Origin: Acidobacteriaceae bacterium
GTDB lineage: Bacteria; Acidobacteriota; Terriglobia; Terriglobales; Acidobacteriaceae
Direction: 5' to 3'
NCBI GenBank assembly: GCA_003170825.1
Contig: PMYL01000024.1
Location: forward strand, 1-63,596
Length of the DNA stretch: 63,596 nt
The translations under genes and the position numbers were made by a program. Of the stretch, positions 54,563-63,378 are shown piece after piece. Numbering within the stretch: position 1 is the first letter of the stretch; each line of letters begins with the position of its first letter. The notes beneath the pieces were generated by a model. That model did no database searches and was not told the DNA's origin. It worked only from the letters and a program-made list of their open reading frames with translations.

Positions 54563-55780
54563 ATGGCGCTGACAGACACTGAGATTCGACGTTCCAAGCC
54601 CGCTGAAAGGCCGTACAAGCTCTCCGATGGTGGCGGGTTGCATCTGCTCATCACCCAAGCCGGGGGAAAGCTCTGGCGATGGAAGTACCGCTTTGACGGA
54701 GCCGAGAAGTTGATGGCCTTGGGCCGATACCCCGAAGTTGCGCTGGCCGACGCCCGCGAGCGCCGGGATGCGGCCCGAAAGAGACTAGCCAACGGCATCG
54801 ACCCGATGGCCGAGCGGATGGCCGAAAAGACAGCCGTCAAGGTCGCCACGGAGCATACGTTCGAGAAGATCGCCGCCTTGTGGCTGGAACACTGGCAGGG
54901 CAACAAGAGCGCGCGCCACTCAGCCACAACGCAGAATCGTCTGAGGGTGAATGTCTACCCGGTCCTGGGAGAAAGGCCCATCGCGGAAGTCGAGCCGATG
55001 GAGCTTGTCCAGCTTGCCAAAGGGATTGAAGCCCGTGGAGCCTCGGACATGGCGAAACGGATTCTCCAGATCGTGGGCATGGTCTTCCGCTACGCCGTGG
55101 CACACGGTTACATCAAGCGCAATCCCGCCGCCGAGATTCGGCCATCGGACATCCTCAAGCCGACACGCAAAACCAACATGGCGCGTATTGATGCCCGTGA
55201 ACTACCGGCGCTGCTCCGCTCCATCGAAGTCTATGAGGGACGGCAACTGACACGGTTGGCTATCAAACTCATGGCGCTCACCTTTGTCCGTACCAGCGAG
55301 TTGATTGGCGCGCGCTGGGAAGAGTTCGACTTTGACGCTCGGCGCTGGTCTATTCCCGCAACCCGGATGAAGATGAAGACACCTCACATTGTTCCTCTGT
55401 CAATCCAGGCCGTCGAAGTGCTTGAGCTTTTGCGGACGATCTCAGGCAATGGCGAGCTTGTCTTTCCCGGCGAGCAGGACTCGACTAAACCAATGTCCAA
55501 TATGACGATCTTGAAGGCGCTTGAGCGGATGGGTTACAAGGGCCGCATGACTGGCCACGGTTTCAGAGGCTTGGCTTCGACGATCCTGCATGAGCAGGGC
55601 TATAACCACGATCACATCGAATTGCAGCTTGCCCACGCGCCGCGTAATGCCGTGTCCGCTGCTTACAATCACGCGCTCTACCTTGAACCACGGGCCAATA
55701 TGATGCAGGATTGGGCCGATTTCCTGGAGCGTACCCAACGGGGCGGCAAGGTGTTGCCAATTCGCGGCACGGCGGCGTAA
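54563..55780 (+). CDS. P4-type tyrosine integrase
   Basis: 405 residues. The N-terminal arm-binding domain (DUF4102-like: PYKLSDGGGLHLLITQAGGK, ALGRYPEVALADARERRDAA) is followed by a core-binding helical domain. The catalytic domain shows RTSELIGARWEEFDFDARRW, TGHGFRGLASTILHEQG (H-x2-R) and AHAPRNAVSAAYNHALYL with the tyrosine. It would recombine the island into tRNA-Val. ATG at 54563, with GGGGGTG 8 bases upstream. It ends only 10 bases from the stop of a convergent recombinase gene. Confidence 0.92.
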   Translation: MALTDTEIRRSKPAERPYKLSDGGGLHLLITQAGGKLWRWKYRFDGAEKLMALGRYPEVALADARERRDAARKRLANGIDPMAERMAEKTAVKVATEHTFEKIAALWLEHWQGNKSARHSATTQNRLRVNVYPVLGERPIAEVEPMELVQLAKGIEARGASDMAKRILQIVGMVFRYAVAHGYIKRNPAAEIRPSDILKPTRKTNMARIDARELPALLRSIEVYEGRQLTRLAIKLMALTFVRTSELIGARWEEFDFDARRWSIPATRMKMKTPHIVPLSIQAVEVLELLRTISGNGELVFPGEQDSTKPMSNMTILKALERMGYKGRMTGHGFRGLASTILHEQGYNHDHIELQLAHAPRNAVSAAYNHALYLEPRANMMQDWADFLERTQRGGKVLPIRGTAA

Positions 55781-55790
55781 GAAGAGCGCA

Positions 55791-56906
55791 TTACAGCGCC
55801 TCCGGGCGGGCTGCGCCAACACTCTGAAATCTCTTGAAGACGGCTTCCGCGATCTGGTCCGTAGCAGTTTGCGTTGAGGATTTGGGCCTCCCGATTCCCC
55901 GCATGATCTCTCCTTGACGGTCAGTCGCTACCTTGCCGTAGCTCACAAAGGTGGTCAGCACCTGCTCATGGCCGAGGTTCTGGCTCCACGCCTTGAAATC
56001 TTCCGGCGACTGGCAGAGTTGTTGCCCCAGCCGCCCCAGCGTCTTGCGCAAACTGTGCGGGTGAAAGTACGGCAGGCCTGCCCGCTCGAATGCTCCGCGG
56101 AAGATCGCCCGAATCGGCGTAGCCGTGCTCCAGTGTTCCCGTTCCAATCCAGCCGCTTCAAACTGGCGAGCAGCGCCCAACACGATGCGCGTTGCCGGAA
56201 ACAGCGGATCGTCATTGCCCCATAGCTTCTCTTCCCGCAGAAACCGCACCCACTCTGCCACAATCTCCCTGATTCCGTCTCCCACGGGAAAGAAGTAGGT
56301 CGTAAACGTCTTGCTGAATTTCGTCTTCACCTCGCGCGCATCCTGGTAAACGCACCCTTCTTTCAGGTCCACATGCTTTAGCTTCATGGAGGCGATGGCC
56401 GAATCCCTTGCGCCGGTCAACAGCGCGAAGGCCACCAGAGCGCGATTCCGGCGCTCGATCTCGCTCCCTTCCGGCATCGCCTCAACCACGCTCTTTACCT
56501 GCTCAAGCGTCGGCGCTTTCCGCTCCCGCTGCGCCGTGGCGATGCGCGCATCTTTCTCCGACAGGTTGAAGTAGTCCGCATCGGAATACTGAAGGCGCGC
56601 CTTGTACCCTGGCTGCCCGGCCAGCCAGAAAAAGAACGCTTTCAACTGCTTCAGCGTGGCGTTCAAAGTAGCCTTGCTCAGCTTCTCCCCGGACCGCTGC
56701 CCCGTTTGCTCCGCAAGATGCCGCTTGAACGCAATCGCCTGCTCAAGGTGGAACGCCTTGAAGTCCCTGTACCGGTTGCACTCTTCAAACCGGCTCAGCG
56801 CCTTCGCAGCGACATCCACCGTTGGCTCGCTGTGCTGCTTGGCTTCCTTGAGATAAGCGAAGTATTTGCGCTTGATTCGCTCGTTTTCCGCGTTGTGTTT
56901 CGTCAT
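55791..56906 (-). CDS. Second tyrosine recombinase, convergent
   Basis: 371 residues. The SAM-like N-terminal domain (RYRDFKAFHLEQAIAFKRHL) and a catalytic domain are present. Signature parts: ALLTGARDSAIASMKLKHVD (Arg), FHPHSLRKTLGRLGQQL (H-x2-R) and LGHEQVLTTFVSYGKVATD (His/Tyr). It differs from the first integrase and is accompanied by a zinc-ribbon HTH protein and an AlpA-like protein. It may belong to a separate mobile unit nested in the island. Confidence 0.88.
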   Translation of the reverse strand: MTKHNAENERIKRKYFAYLKEAKQHSEPTVDVAAKALSRFEECNRYRDFKAFHLEQAIAFKRHLAEQTGQRSGEKLSKATLNATLKQLKAFFFWLAGQPGYKARLQYSDADYFNLSEKDARIATAQRERKAPTLEQVKSVVEAMPEGSEIERRNRALVAFALLTGARDSAIASMKLKHVDLKEGCVYQDAREVKTKFSKTFTTYFFPVGDGIREIVAEWVRFLREEKLWGNDDPLFPATRIVLGAARQFEAAGLEREHWSTATPIRAIFRGAFERAGLPYFHPHSLRKTLGRLGQQLCQSPEDFKAWSQNLGHEQVLTTFVSYGKVATDRQGEIMRGIGRPKSSTQTATDQIAEAVFKRFQSVGAARPEAL

Positions 56907-56912
56907 GGTTTC

Positions 56913-57389
56913 TCACCCCTGGCTGAAGTCACTGTTTACGGTGGGGCCATTGCTCTCGTTTACTCGTCGCTTCGCCTCCACAAACGTGATGTCCAGTTTT
57001 CCCCCAATCTGGGCCAGCTTCGCCACGCTGGCGCGCCGGAAAATCATGCCTTCACAGTCCGGGCAGAAGCCCATCAGGTTCCCTTGGCTCTCCGTAATCG
57101 GCTGGTATTCCGCCATCTCCCCGGCGGGCTGTTTCGGCGCCCGGCATCGCACGCAATAGATTTCTCCCGGCTGGCAGGGCCGCTTGTTTTTTGTCCGCCG
57201 CGCCTTGAGATACTCTGCCAGCTCGCGGCCAAGAATCAGCATCGGGCGCTTGCCGTCGCAGGTGGGCAGTCCGGCCTTCACCCAGGCGCGCACAGTATTC
57301 TTGTGCATGCCAAACAGGCGCGCGATCTCTTCCACCGTGTAGCTGCGATGGGTTTTCACCAGCCGATAATTGGGGCGGCGTTTGCGCAT
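56913..57389 (-). CDS. HTH plus zinc-ribbon protein, excisionase-like
   Basis: 158 residues. The N-terminus is a helix-turn-helix (YTVEEIARLFGMHKNTVRAW, then VKAGLPTCDGKRPML). A Cys-x2-Cys motif (CVRCRAPKQPAGE) and a second one (FCPDCEGMIFRRAS) form a zinc ribbon. It lies 6 bases upstream of the second recombinase and is probably co-transcribed; it may set recombination direction or bind the element ends. Confidence 0.7.
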   Translation of the reverse strand: MRKRRPNYRLVKTHRSYTVEEIARLFGMHKNTVRAWVKAGLPTCDGKRPMLILGRELAEYLKARRTKNKRPCQPGEIYCVRCRAPKQPAGEMAEYQPITESQGNLMGFCPDCEGMIFRRASVAKLAQIGGKLDITFVEAKRRVNESNGPTVNSDFSQG

Positions 57390-57402
57390 GGCATTGCCCG
57401 CC

Positions 57403-57645
57403 CTATGCCGCAGCCTTGCGGGCCGCTTCCAGTTGCACTACCAGTTCTCGAATCTCGTTGTCCGGCTTGCCTGCAATCCGGGCAGCGTTCAATGTCGCCA
57501 CCTCGTGAGCAGGCCAGCCCACGGCGCGCCCGCCCAGGCTCACCGGATGCGTGAAGACTCCCTGTGCGATGCGTAGATAAAGCGTGCTGCGCGAAAGGCC
57601 GGTTGCCAATTTCACGGCAGGAAGCCGCAGGATGGTGTGAGTCAT
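57403..57645 (-). CDS. AlpA-family regulator
   Basis: 80 residues. LRLPAVKLATGLSRSTLYLR and VGWPAHEVATLNAARIAG match the AlpA/excisionase-like HTH family found beside integrases. It may act as an activator or directionality factor for the second recombinase. It precedes the zinc-ribbon gene by 13 bases and lies in the same operon. Confidence 0.8.
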   Translation of the reverse strand: MTHTILRLPAVKLATGLSRSTLYLRIAQGVFTHPVSLGGRAVGWPAHEVATLNAARIAGKPDNEIRELVVQLEAARKAAA

Positions 57646-57884
57646 TTTCGATTCTCCCTGAGCGATTCAGTACCGCTCAGGACACATCCTGACTGTGCGC
57701 ATTGGGCGATAAAAGCCCACCATGCGCTCTACGCATCGCTGTACTTTCGGCGTTTTTCGGGTGTTTTGGGCAGAAGACCGCCGCGCCTCATCGTCGGCTC
57801 GTCCGCGTTGCCTTCGCAAATGCCCATACAGGACAACGATTTACCGGGCAGCAAGCTGGGCGAAAAAATTCCGCCCAACTATTT

Positions 57885-58673
57885 TTATCGCTTCGTGTGT
57901 TTGCGGATCGTCTCGGCACTGCGGCCCTTGGCAATGTCCATCTTGGCAATCTGCTGCGAATGCCACTTGTCGGACATCTCAGGGCGGCGCTTCTTCAGCG
58001 TCTTGTATTTTCTTCGCCAGCTCTCATGCAAGGCTTGCGTCTTCAGTTTGCGCGCCTCACGTCGCGCATTGCTGGGGGTGTGCCGGCTGTCCCCCGTGGT
58101 CGCTGTGTCCACCAGTTGCCGAATTGCTTCACCGTCTACGGAATAGCCCTCTGTCCCGTAGCTCACCACCTCCGCCAAGGGAACGGCGTTGTCTCCGGCC
58201 ACAGATTCCAATGTGCCGTTTGCCCGCAGGCAGAGCATCTGGCTGCGTTTCTTGCCCTTCAATATCCCAAGCTCCCACAGCCCATCCCCGGCCTTCCGCT
58301 GGCTCTCAGGCCGCAGTCCCAGGCTTCGCGCAATAAACGCGCCCACTGCCTCCGCGCCGCACCGCCACTGCCTCAACCGCTCGGCAGACACGGCCACGCG
58401 GTTAATGTCATCCCGCTTGTCGCATACAACAAACGACGACGACGCCCCCGTCCCGCTGGGCAGCGTATGCACCGGCATCGTGCATTCCTGCTCGCAACCG
58501 GGACAAACCACGCTGGCCGCCGGACCCGCCTTCAACAGCAGCGTGTGCGATTTCAGGGCTTTCACCGCGTCGGCGGGCCACCGGCTCAATTCCTCTTCGC
58601 TTACCAGCACCGCACCGCACCGGCTCGCGCCAACGCGCTCCAGCAACTCCAGCAGCGCCTCCAGCGGCGTCAT
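57885..58673 (-). CDS. Unknown island protein with zinc-knuckle and C-terminal HTH-like segment
   Basis: 262 residues, not recognised. It contains VVCPGCEQECTMPVH and a later FVVCDKRD and RQWRCGAEAVGAFIARSLGL, so cysteines may bind zinc in the front half. A hinge rich in arginine and lysine follows (RREARKLKTQALHESWRRKY). The C-terminus (SDKWHSQQIAKMDIAKGRSA) looks like a small DNA-binding HTH. Its start overlaps the stop of the upstream gene by four bases (ATGA), so the two are translationally coupled and likely act together. Confidence 0.6.
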   Translation of the reverse strand: MTPLEALLELLERVGASRCGAVLVSEEELSRWPADAVKALKSHTLLLKAGPAASVVCPGCEQECTMPVHTLPSGTGASSSFVVCDKRDDINRVAVSAERLRQWRCGAEAVGAFIARSLGLRPESQRKAGDGLWELGILKGKKRSQMLCLRANGTLESVAGDNAVPLAEVVSYGTEGYSVDGEAIRQLVDTATTGDSRHTPSNARREARKLKTQALHESWRRKYKTLKKRRPEMSDKWHSQQIAKMDIAKGRSAETIRKHTKR

Positions 58674-59896
58674 GCCTCAGTAGCCTCCGCCCCGGCCAGT
58701 TCCATGCTCTCCATCGGCTCTCTGGGTTCAATCCCTGAATCCGCCAGCATCTCGCGCAGCTTCAAGTCCATATCGTCATACTTCAGCGAGCAAGAGTTGG
58801 GATAGGTGATCCGGAAAGTTTCCGATTTCGGCTTCTCATCGGGCTTCGTTGCCACCAGCGCCGCCAGTTCCACCTGCGTCACGTTATAGGTGCGCAGCCT
58901 CACCGACTTGCTCACTTCATCCAGCAGGTCATAGATGGCTTCAGGTCTTGCGGCGGCATCCGCTTCCAGCGTAATGCGGTCCCCCCGGACAACTTTGGAC
59001 GACAGTCTGAGCTTCTTCACCACCACGCTTTGAATCCCGCTCGCCGGGTCGTAGATGAATTGAAAACCCCGTTCGCGCAAAGGATTCAAGTCATAGATGC
59101 ATGTGTCTCCTGGGTCAGGTGGCAACTCGGGCAGATTCAGGATCGCTGTGGCAAACATCCCTTGCAGCGGCTCAATGGCCTTGTTTGCACCACGAAAATT
59201 CATGTCCAGTGACCCTTCATCTTGCGAATAGACGTAGATCACTTCAAACGCTGGATTGTGCCGTCTGCGGTCAAACTCCCCATTCACCCATTCGATACTT
59301 CGCTGGGAGTAATCCTCCGGGTATGCAAAGAAGTAGTCCCGGTTCGCTCTGCGGAACGTCTCCACGACGCAATTGTTGCCCCGCCCCTCGACGTGTCGAA
59401 AATAGTCCCGTATCTGGTCCGCTAATACCCTGCGCCCATCTTCATGAACTGATGCAGGCACATGGGGCAGGCCCTTGCGCTTACGCCAATACGACAACGA
59501 ATCCGCGTGGTTGAAGAGGGTGGCACCCTTCCAGAATTCCTGGTGATCCAGAAACGCCACCATCGCGCGCTCGCAGTGGTCGTCCAACGCGGCTAGCTTC
59601 TCTGTGAAGGCGGAACTCTCATCTGGTTTTCCCTCAAAGTGAAAGGCAGCCTCGTCCAGGATTGCGCGAAAGCCCTTTTCGCAGCTCATCGCAGCAATTT
59701 CCCGGAACTCTGCATCCATCCGGTTCCGCTCGCCTTCCGGCAACGCAAGCCATGCGACAAACAGCGCGTCTGGCTTGGTCTCCCTCATTGCTGCGAAGTC
59801 CAACTCGCCGAATAGTCCTCGCTCTTGAAAGTAGCGGGCGAGCAGGGCGTTGGGCATCTGCCGAAAGAAGTCTTTCGTGGAGTAATGCCGTGCCAT
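58670..59896 (-). CDS. Unknown island protein, partner of the 262-residue protein
   Basis: 408 residues, not recognised with confidence. N-terminal part MARHYSTKDFFRQMPNALLA looks conserved in island proteins. The middle contains DHQEFWKGATLFNHADSLSY and ESTLEA-like acidic helices. The C-terminal half is mixed (TCIYDLNPLRERGFQFIYDP, YPNSCSLKYDDMDLKLREML). No membrane segment or known enzyme motif. It is transcribed divergently from the helicase gene, whose start is about 310 bases away, and couples to the 262-residue gene through a four-base overlap. Confidence 0.6.
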   Translation of the reverse strand: MARHYSTKDFFRQMPNALLARYFQERGLFGELDFAAMRETKPDALFVAWLALPEGERNRMDAEFREIAAMSCEKGFRAILDEAAFHFEGKPDESSAFTEKLAALDDHCERAMVAFLDHQEFWKGATLFNHADSLSYWRKRKGLPHVPASVHEDGRRVLADQIRDYFRHVEGRGNNCVVETFRRANRDYFFAYPEDYSQRSIEWVNGEFDRRRHNPAFEVIYVYSQDEGSLDMNFRGANKAIEPLQGMFATAILNLPELPPDPGDTCIYDLNPLRERGFQFIYDPASGIQSVVVKKLRLSSKVVRGDRITLEADAAARPEAIYDLLDEVSKSVRLRTYNVTQVELAALVATKPDEKPKSETFRITYPNSCSLKYDDMDLKLREMLADSGIEPREPMESMELAGAEATEA

Positions 59897-60208
59897 GCCT
59901 CCCCCTTCACGCCGGGAGTGATCTCAACGCCCTCGGACGGTATAGCATTGTGTCGTACACCGTTAATTGTATTCCGCAGGCAGGTTTACGGGCGTTTAGG
60001 GCGCAGTTTGACATGATCCCGAACGGTCAGAACTGGAGGCAGGACGCCGAGCTCTCTCGGGAGATGCAATCGACATTAAGCGCGTCCCGCTGCCGCAATC
60101 AGTCAATTCCCGCGCTTTTCACCGCGCGCAGTGCGCTTTCATGGTGAGCCCCCTGCCCAGCGGCGTAAAATGCTCCTTCACAGGCAAAAGGACCAGGAGC
60201 CGACTTCC
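59897..60208. other. Divergent intergenic region before helicase gene
   Basis: About 310 bases between the unknown pair and the helicase gene. It must hold promoters for both sides. No clear -35/-10 pair or operator was found by eye; no further gene is supported. Confidence 0.4.
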
Positions 60209-63200
60209 ATGGCACAAGAGTCTCGGCAGCAGGGCGGCGACCTCTTCATCGTAGACAATAGCGACCAGGACTGGAAGGTTCGCCGATACCTCCAAGATTG
60301 GGCAGACCTCGCCAACAGTTTCGATATTGCCACAGGGTATTTTGAAGTCGGTGCTTTGCTCGCCCTCGATGGCCAATGGCAAAAGTTGGACAAGATCCGC
60401 ATCCTCATGGGGGATGAAGTCTCAAAGCGCACGAAGAAGGCGCTTCTCGCGGGTCTGGATCATATCAAGCAGAAGCTAGACTCCAGCATCGAGAGGGAGA
60501 AGGAAAAGAACGACTTCCTTTCTGGCGTCCCTGGCATCGTTGACGCGCTTAGGGCCGGCAAGATCATTTGCCGCGTGTACAACAAGGACAAGTTCCACGC
60601 CAAGGCATACATCACCCACGCGAAGCAGGCCGTTGTCGGGTCCTCTGCGCTCGTCGGATCGAGCAATTTTACCGTTCCTGGGCTATCCGACAACGTCGAG
60701 CTCAATGTCCAACTCCGTCGAGAAGTCGAAATCCTGCAAGAGTGGTTCGAGCGCCACTGGGAGAAAGCAGAGGAGATCACCCCCGACATCCTCCAGGTGA
60801 TAGAGCGCCAGACGGCGCTCTATGCGCCGTTCTACGTCTATGCGAGAGCGCTTCACGAATTCTTCCGTCGGCACGAAATGACCGACTACGAATGGCTCAC
60901 CGCTGGGCCGGAGAGTGGGGGCTCAAGGGTTTACAAGATCCTCGATTATTACCAGCAGGAGGGCTACCAAGAGCTGATTGGCATTGCCAAACAGTACCAT
61001 GGCGCATTCCTGTGCGATGGCGTCGGCCTCGGCAAAACATTCATCGGACTGATGCTGATCGAGTCGCTCATCAAGCGGCAACGCAAGCGGGTAGCTCTTT
61101 TTGTCCCCAAGGCCGCGCGCAAGCCGGTTTGGGAAATCAAGCTACGGCAGTATCTGCCCGAGCTGTTTGGCGAGTTCAGCAATCTGGCGATATACAACCA
61201 CACGGACTTGCTGCGTGGAGGCGAATTCCCTGATCGGCTCAACCGGATTAAGGAGCTGGCCGATGTCATTATCGTAGATGAAGCCCACCACTTCCGGAAT
61301 CCGGGCCTCAAGGGCGATGATCCGGCTCAGCCGTTGTCACACTACTGGGCAATGTCGAACATCTGTGAAGGCAAAGATGTTTATCTCCTTACCGCGACGC
61401 CCATCAACAATCGACTTCTCGATCTTCAGCACATGATCGAACTGTTCTCTCAACGGAAGGCGGACTACTTTAAGGCCGCGCCGCTTGGCATTCATTCGCT
61501 TCCTGGGCATTTCCGCAAGATGGAAAAGGAGCTTGAGAAGCAGTTGGCTCGTCAGGGGGCAACTACGCAGGAGGTCGAAACAAATCAGGTCGAGGCAAGC
61601 GAAGTTCTTGCGAGCGACGCCCTCTTTCGCGCCCTCGTTGTCCAGAGAAGTCGCGCCTACGTCAAGAAGAGCCAGGAGCAGCACGCAAGTGCGGCAAAGG
61701 CCCTTTTCCCCAAGCGCGAGCCACCAAGGGTTGTCGAGTTCAATCTCAAGAAGACCTATGGCCGTTTGCTCCAGATGATCGAGCAGGCTTTCAATAAAGA
61801 GAAGCCCCTGTTTGCATTGGCTATCTACTATCCGCTCGCCTATTACAAGGGGCCAGACACGAGTATCGATCCATTGAAGCAAGGCCGCCAACGGGAAGTT
61901 GTCAGCCTCATCCGTATTCAGTTCCTGAAGCGCTTTGAGAGTTCTGCGCGTGCGTTTGAGCTTTCCTGCGGCACCCTCATGGAGAAGTTGCTGGCCTGGC
62001 TGTTAAAGCACTGTCAGACCGACCATGAAAGGCATCGGCTCGACAGGTGGAAGAACAGATACAGTGACCTCATTGGCTACTGCCATGACCGTCAACTTGA
62101 GCTGTTTGGAGGCGACCCGAGCGATGAAGAAGACGAGGACATCGTCTCAACCGAGATGCTCGATGCAGTCGAGGAGTTGAGCCGTGAGGAATACCGTGTC
62201 AGCGACATGATCGACGAAACGATTGACGATCTTGTCACTGTTGCCGACTTCCTCCAGGAACTCCAGCAGTTCCGGGTAGAGCACGACGACAAACTCAAAG
62301 CGCTACTGAAGCTGCTCAAGACTGATCCCGTCCTGAAGAAGCACAAGGTGCTGATTTTCTCCGAATATATGGCAACCGCTCGCTACCTCAAGCAGCAGCT
62401 TTCACTTGCGGGCCTGAAAGACCTCGATGAGGTTGATAGCGCTGTTGACCGCGATCGAGGAGAGATTATCAATCAGTTTGCCCCCTACTACAACGGCATG
62501 AGCACCGGGAAATTGGCAGAGAAGGGTTTCAAGGAGACTCGCATACTGATCTCAACCGATGTGCTTTCAGAAGGTCTTAACCTCCAGGATGCAACGCGTC
62601 TGATCAATTATGACTTGCACTGGAATCCCGTGCGCCTGATGCAGCGCATTGGCCGTGTGGACCGGCGTTTGGAACCCAAGGTGGAAGATGCAATTGCCGC
62701 CGACCATCCTGATCGCGCAGCCATCCGTGGGAACGTGGTCTACTGGAACTTCCTGCCGCCTGACGAACTGGACGAACTGCTCAAGCTCTACTCGCGTGTC
62801 TCGCACAAGGTCTTGCGCATCTCCCGCACCTTTGGCATCGAGGGCAAGAAACTCCTTAAACCCGAAGACGATTATGAGGCGCTGAAGGACTTCACTCACG
62901 CGTATGAGGGCACTACCTCGCCGCTGGAGGAGATGAATCTCGAATACCAAAAGCTCTTGCAGCTACACCCTGGCCTCGCCCAAACCCTCGACGCCCTTCC
63001 GGGGAGGCTCTTCAGCGGCAAAGAGCACCCCAAACCGGGAACCCAAGCTGTCTTCTTCTGCTACGCGATGCCGGCTCCGCCTCCCCTTCTTCACGACGGC
63101 ACCATTCCCGACGATCAACCCTGGGCTACCGATGGCGGCGCCACGCAATGGTACCTCTTCGATATCGAAACTGAAGCGATTGAGAGCGAGCCGGCCAGAA

Positions 63201-63376
63201 TTATCGACCTGATCCGCAGCACCCTGGACACGCCGCGCAAGCACGATGTTGCAGAGAGCACGTTGTCTGAAATCCGTGCCAAAGTCGAGAAGCACATCAA
63301 AAACACTTACTTGAAACAGGTGCAAGCGCCTGTTGGCGTCAAGCCCACATTGAAAGCCTGGATGGAGCTGAGCTGA
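60209..63376 (+). CDS. PLD-domain SNF2-type helicase (defence or restriction related)
   Basis: 1055 residues from the ATG at 60209 (AGGAG 9 bases upstream; a start at 60170 is possible). Residues about 10-180 form a phospholipase-D-like domain (NKDKFHAKAYITHAKQ, SSNFTVPGLSDNVELN; H-x-K motif in FHAKAY). A helicase core follows: Walker A FLCDGVGLGKTFIGLMLIES, DEAH-type box VIIVDEAHHFRN, TATPINN, and motif VI QRIGRVDRR. The C-terminus is helical. PLD-helicase fusions lie beside methylases in several restriction/anti-phage loci; the partner begins two bases later. Confidence 0.85.
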   Translation: MAQESRQQGGDLFIVDNSDQDWKVRRYLQDWADLANSFDIATGYFEVGALLALDGQWQKLDKIRILMGDEVSKRTKKALLAGLDHIKQKLDSSIEREKEKNDFLSGVPGIVDALRAGKIICRVYNKDKFHAKAYITHAKQAVVGSSALVGSSNFTVPGLSDNVELNVQLRREVEILQEWFERHWEKAEEITPDILQVIERQTALYAPFYVYARALHEFFRRHEMTDYEWLTAGPESGGSRVYKILDYYQQEGYQELIGIAKQYHGAFLCDGVGLGKTFIGLMLIESLIKRQRKRVALFVPKAARKPVWEIKLRQYLPELFGEFSNLAIYNHTDLLRGGEFPDRLNRIKELADVIIVDEAHHFRNPGLKGDDPAQPLSHYWAMSNICEGKDVYLLTATPINNRLLDLQHMIELFSQRKADYFKAAPLGIHSLPGHFRKMEKELEKQLARQGATTQEVETNQVEASEVLASDALFRALVVQRSRAYVKKSQEQHASAAKALFPKREPPRVVEFNLKKTYGRLLQMIEQAFNKEKPLFALAIYYPLAYYKGPDTSIDPLKQGRQREVVSLIRIQFLKRFESSARAFELSCGTLMEKLLAWLLKHCQTDHERHRLDRWKNRYSDLIGYCHDRQLELFGGDPSDEEDEDIVSTEMLDAVEELSREEYRVSDMIDETIDDLVTVADFLQELQQFRVEHDDKLKALLKLLKTDPVLKKHKVLIFSEYMATARYLKQQLSLAGLKDLDEVDSAVDRDRGEIINQFAPYYNGMSTGKLAEKGFKETRILISTDVLSEGLNLQDATRLINYDLHWNPVRLMQRIGRVDRRLEPKVEDAIAADHPDRAAIRGNVVYWNFLPPDELDELLKLYSRVSHKVLRISRTFGIEGKKLLKPEDDYEALKDFTHAYEGTTSPLEEMNLEYQKLLQLHPGLAQTLDALPGRLFSGKEHPKPGTQAVFFCYAMPAPPPLLHDGTIPDDQPWATDGGATQWYLFDIETEAIESEPARIIDLIRSTLDTPRKHDVAESTLSEIRAKVEKHIKNTYLKQVQAPVGVKPTLKAWMELS

Positions 63377-63378
63377 AG

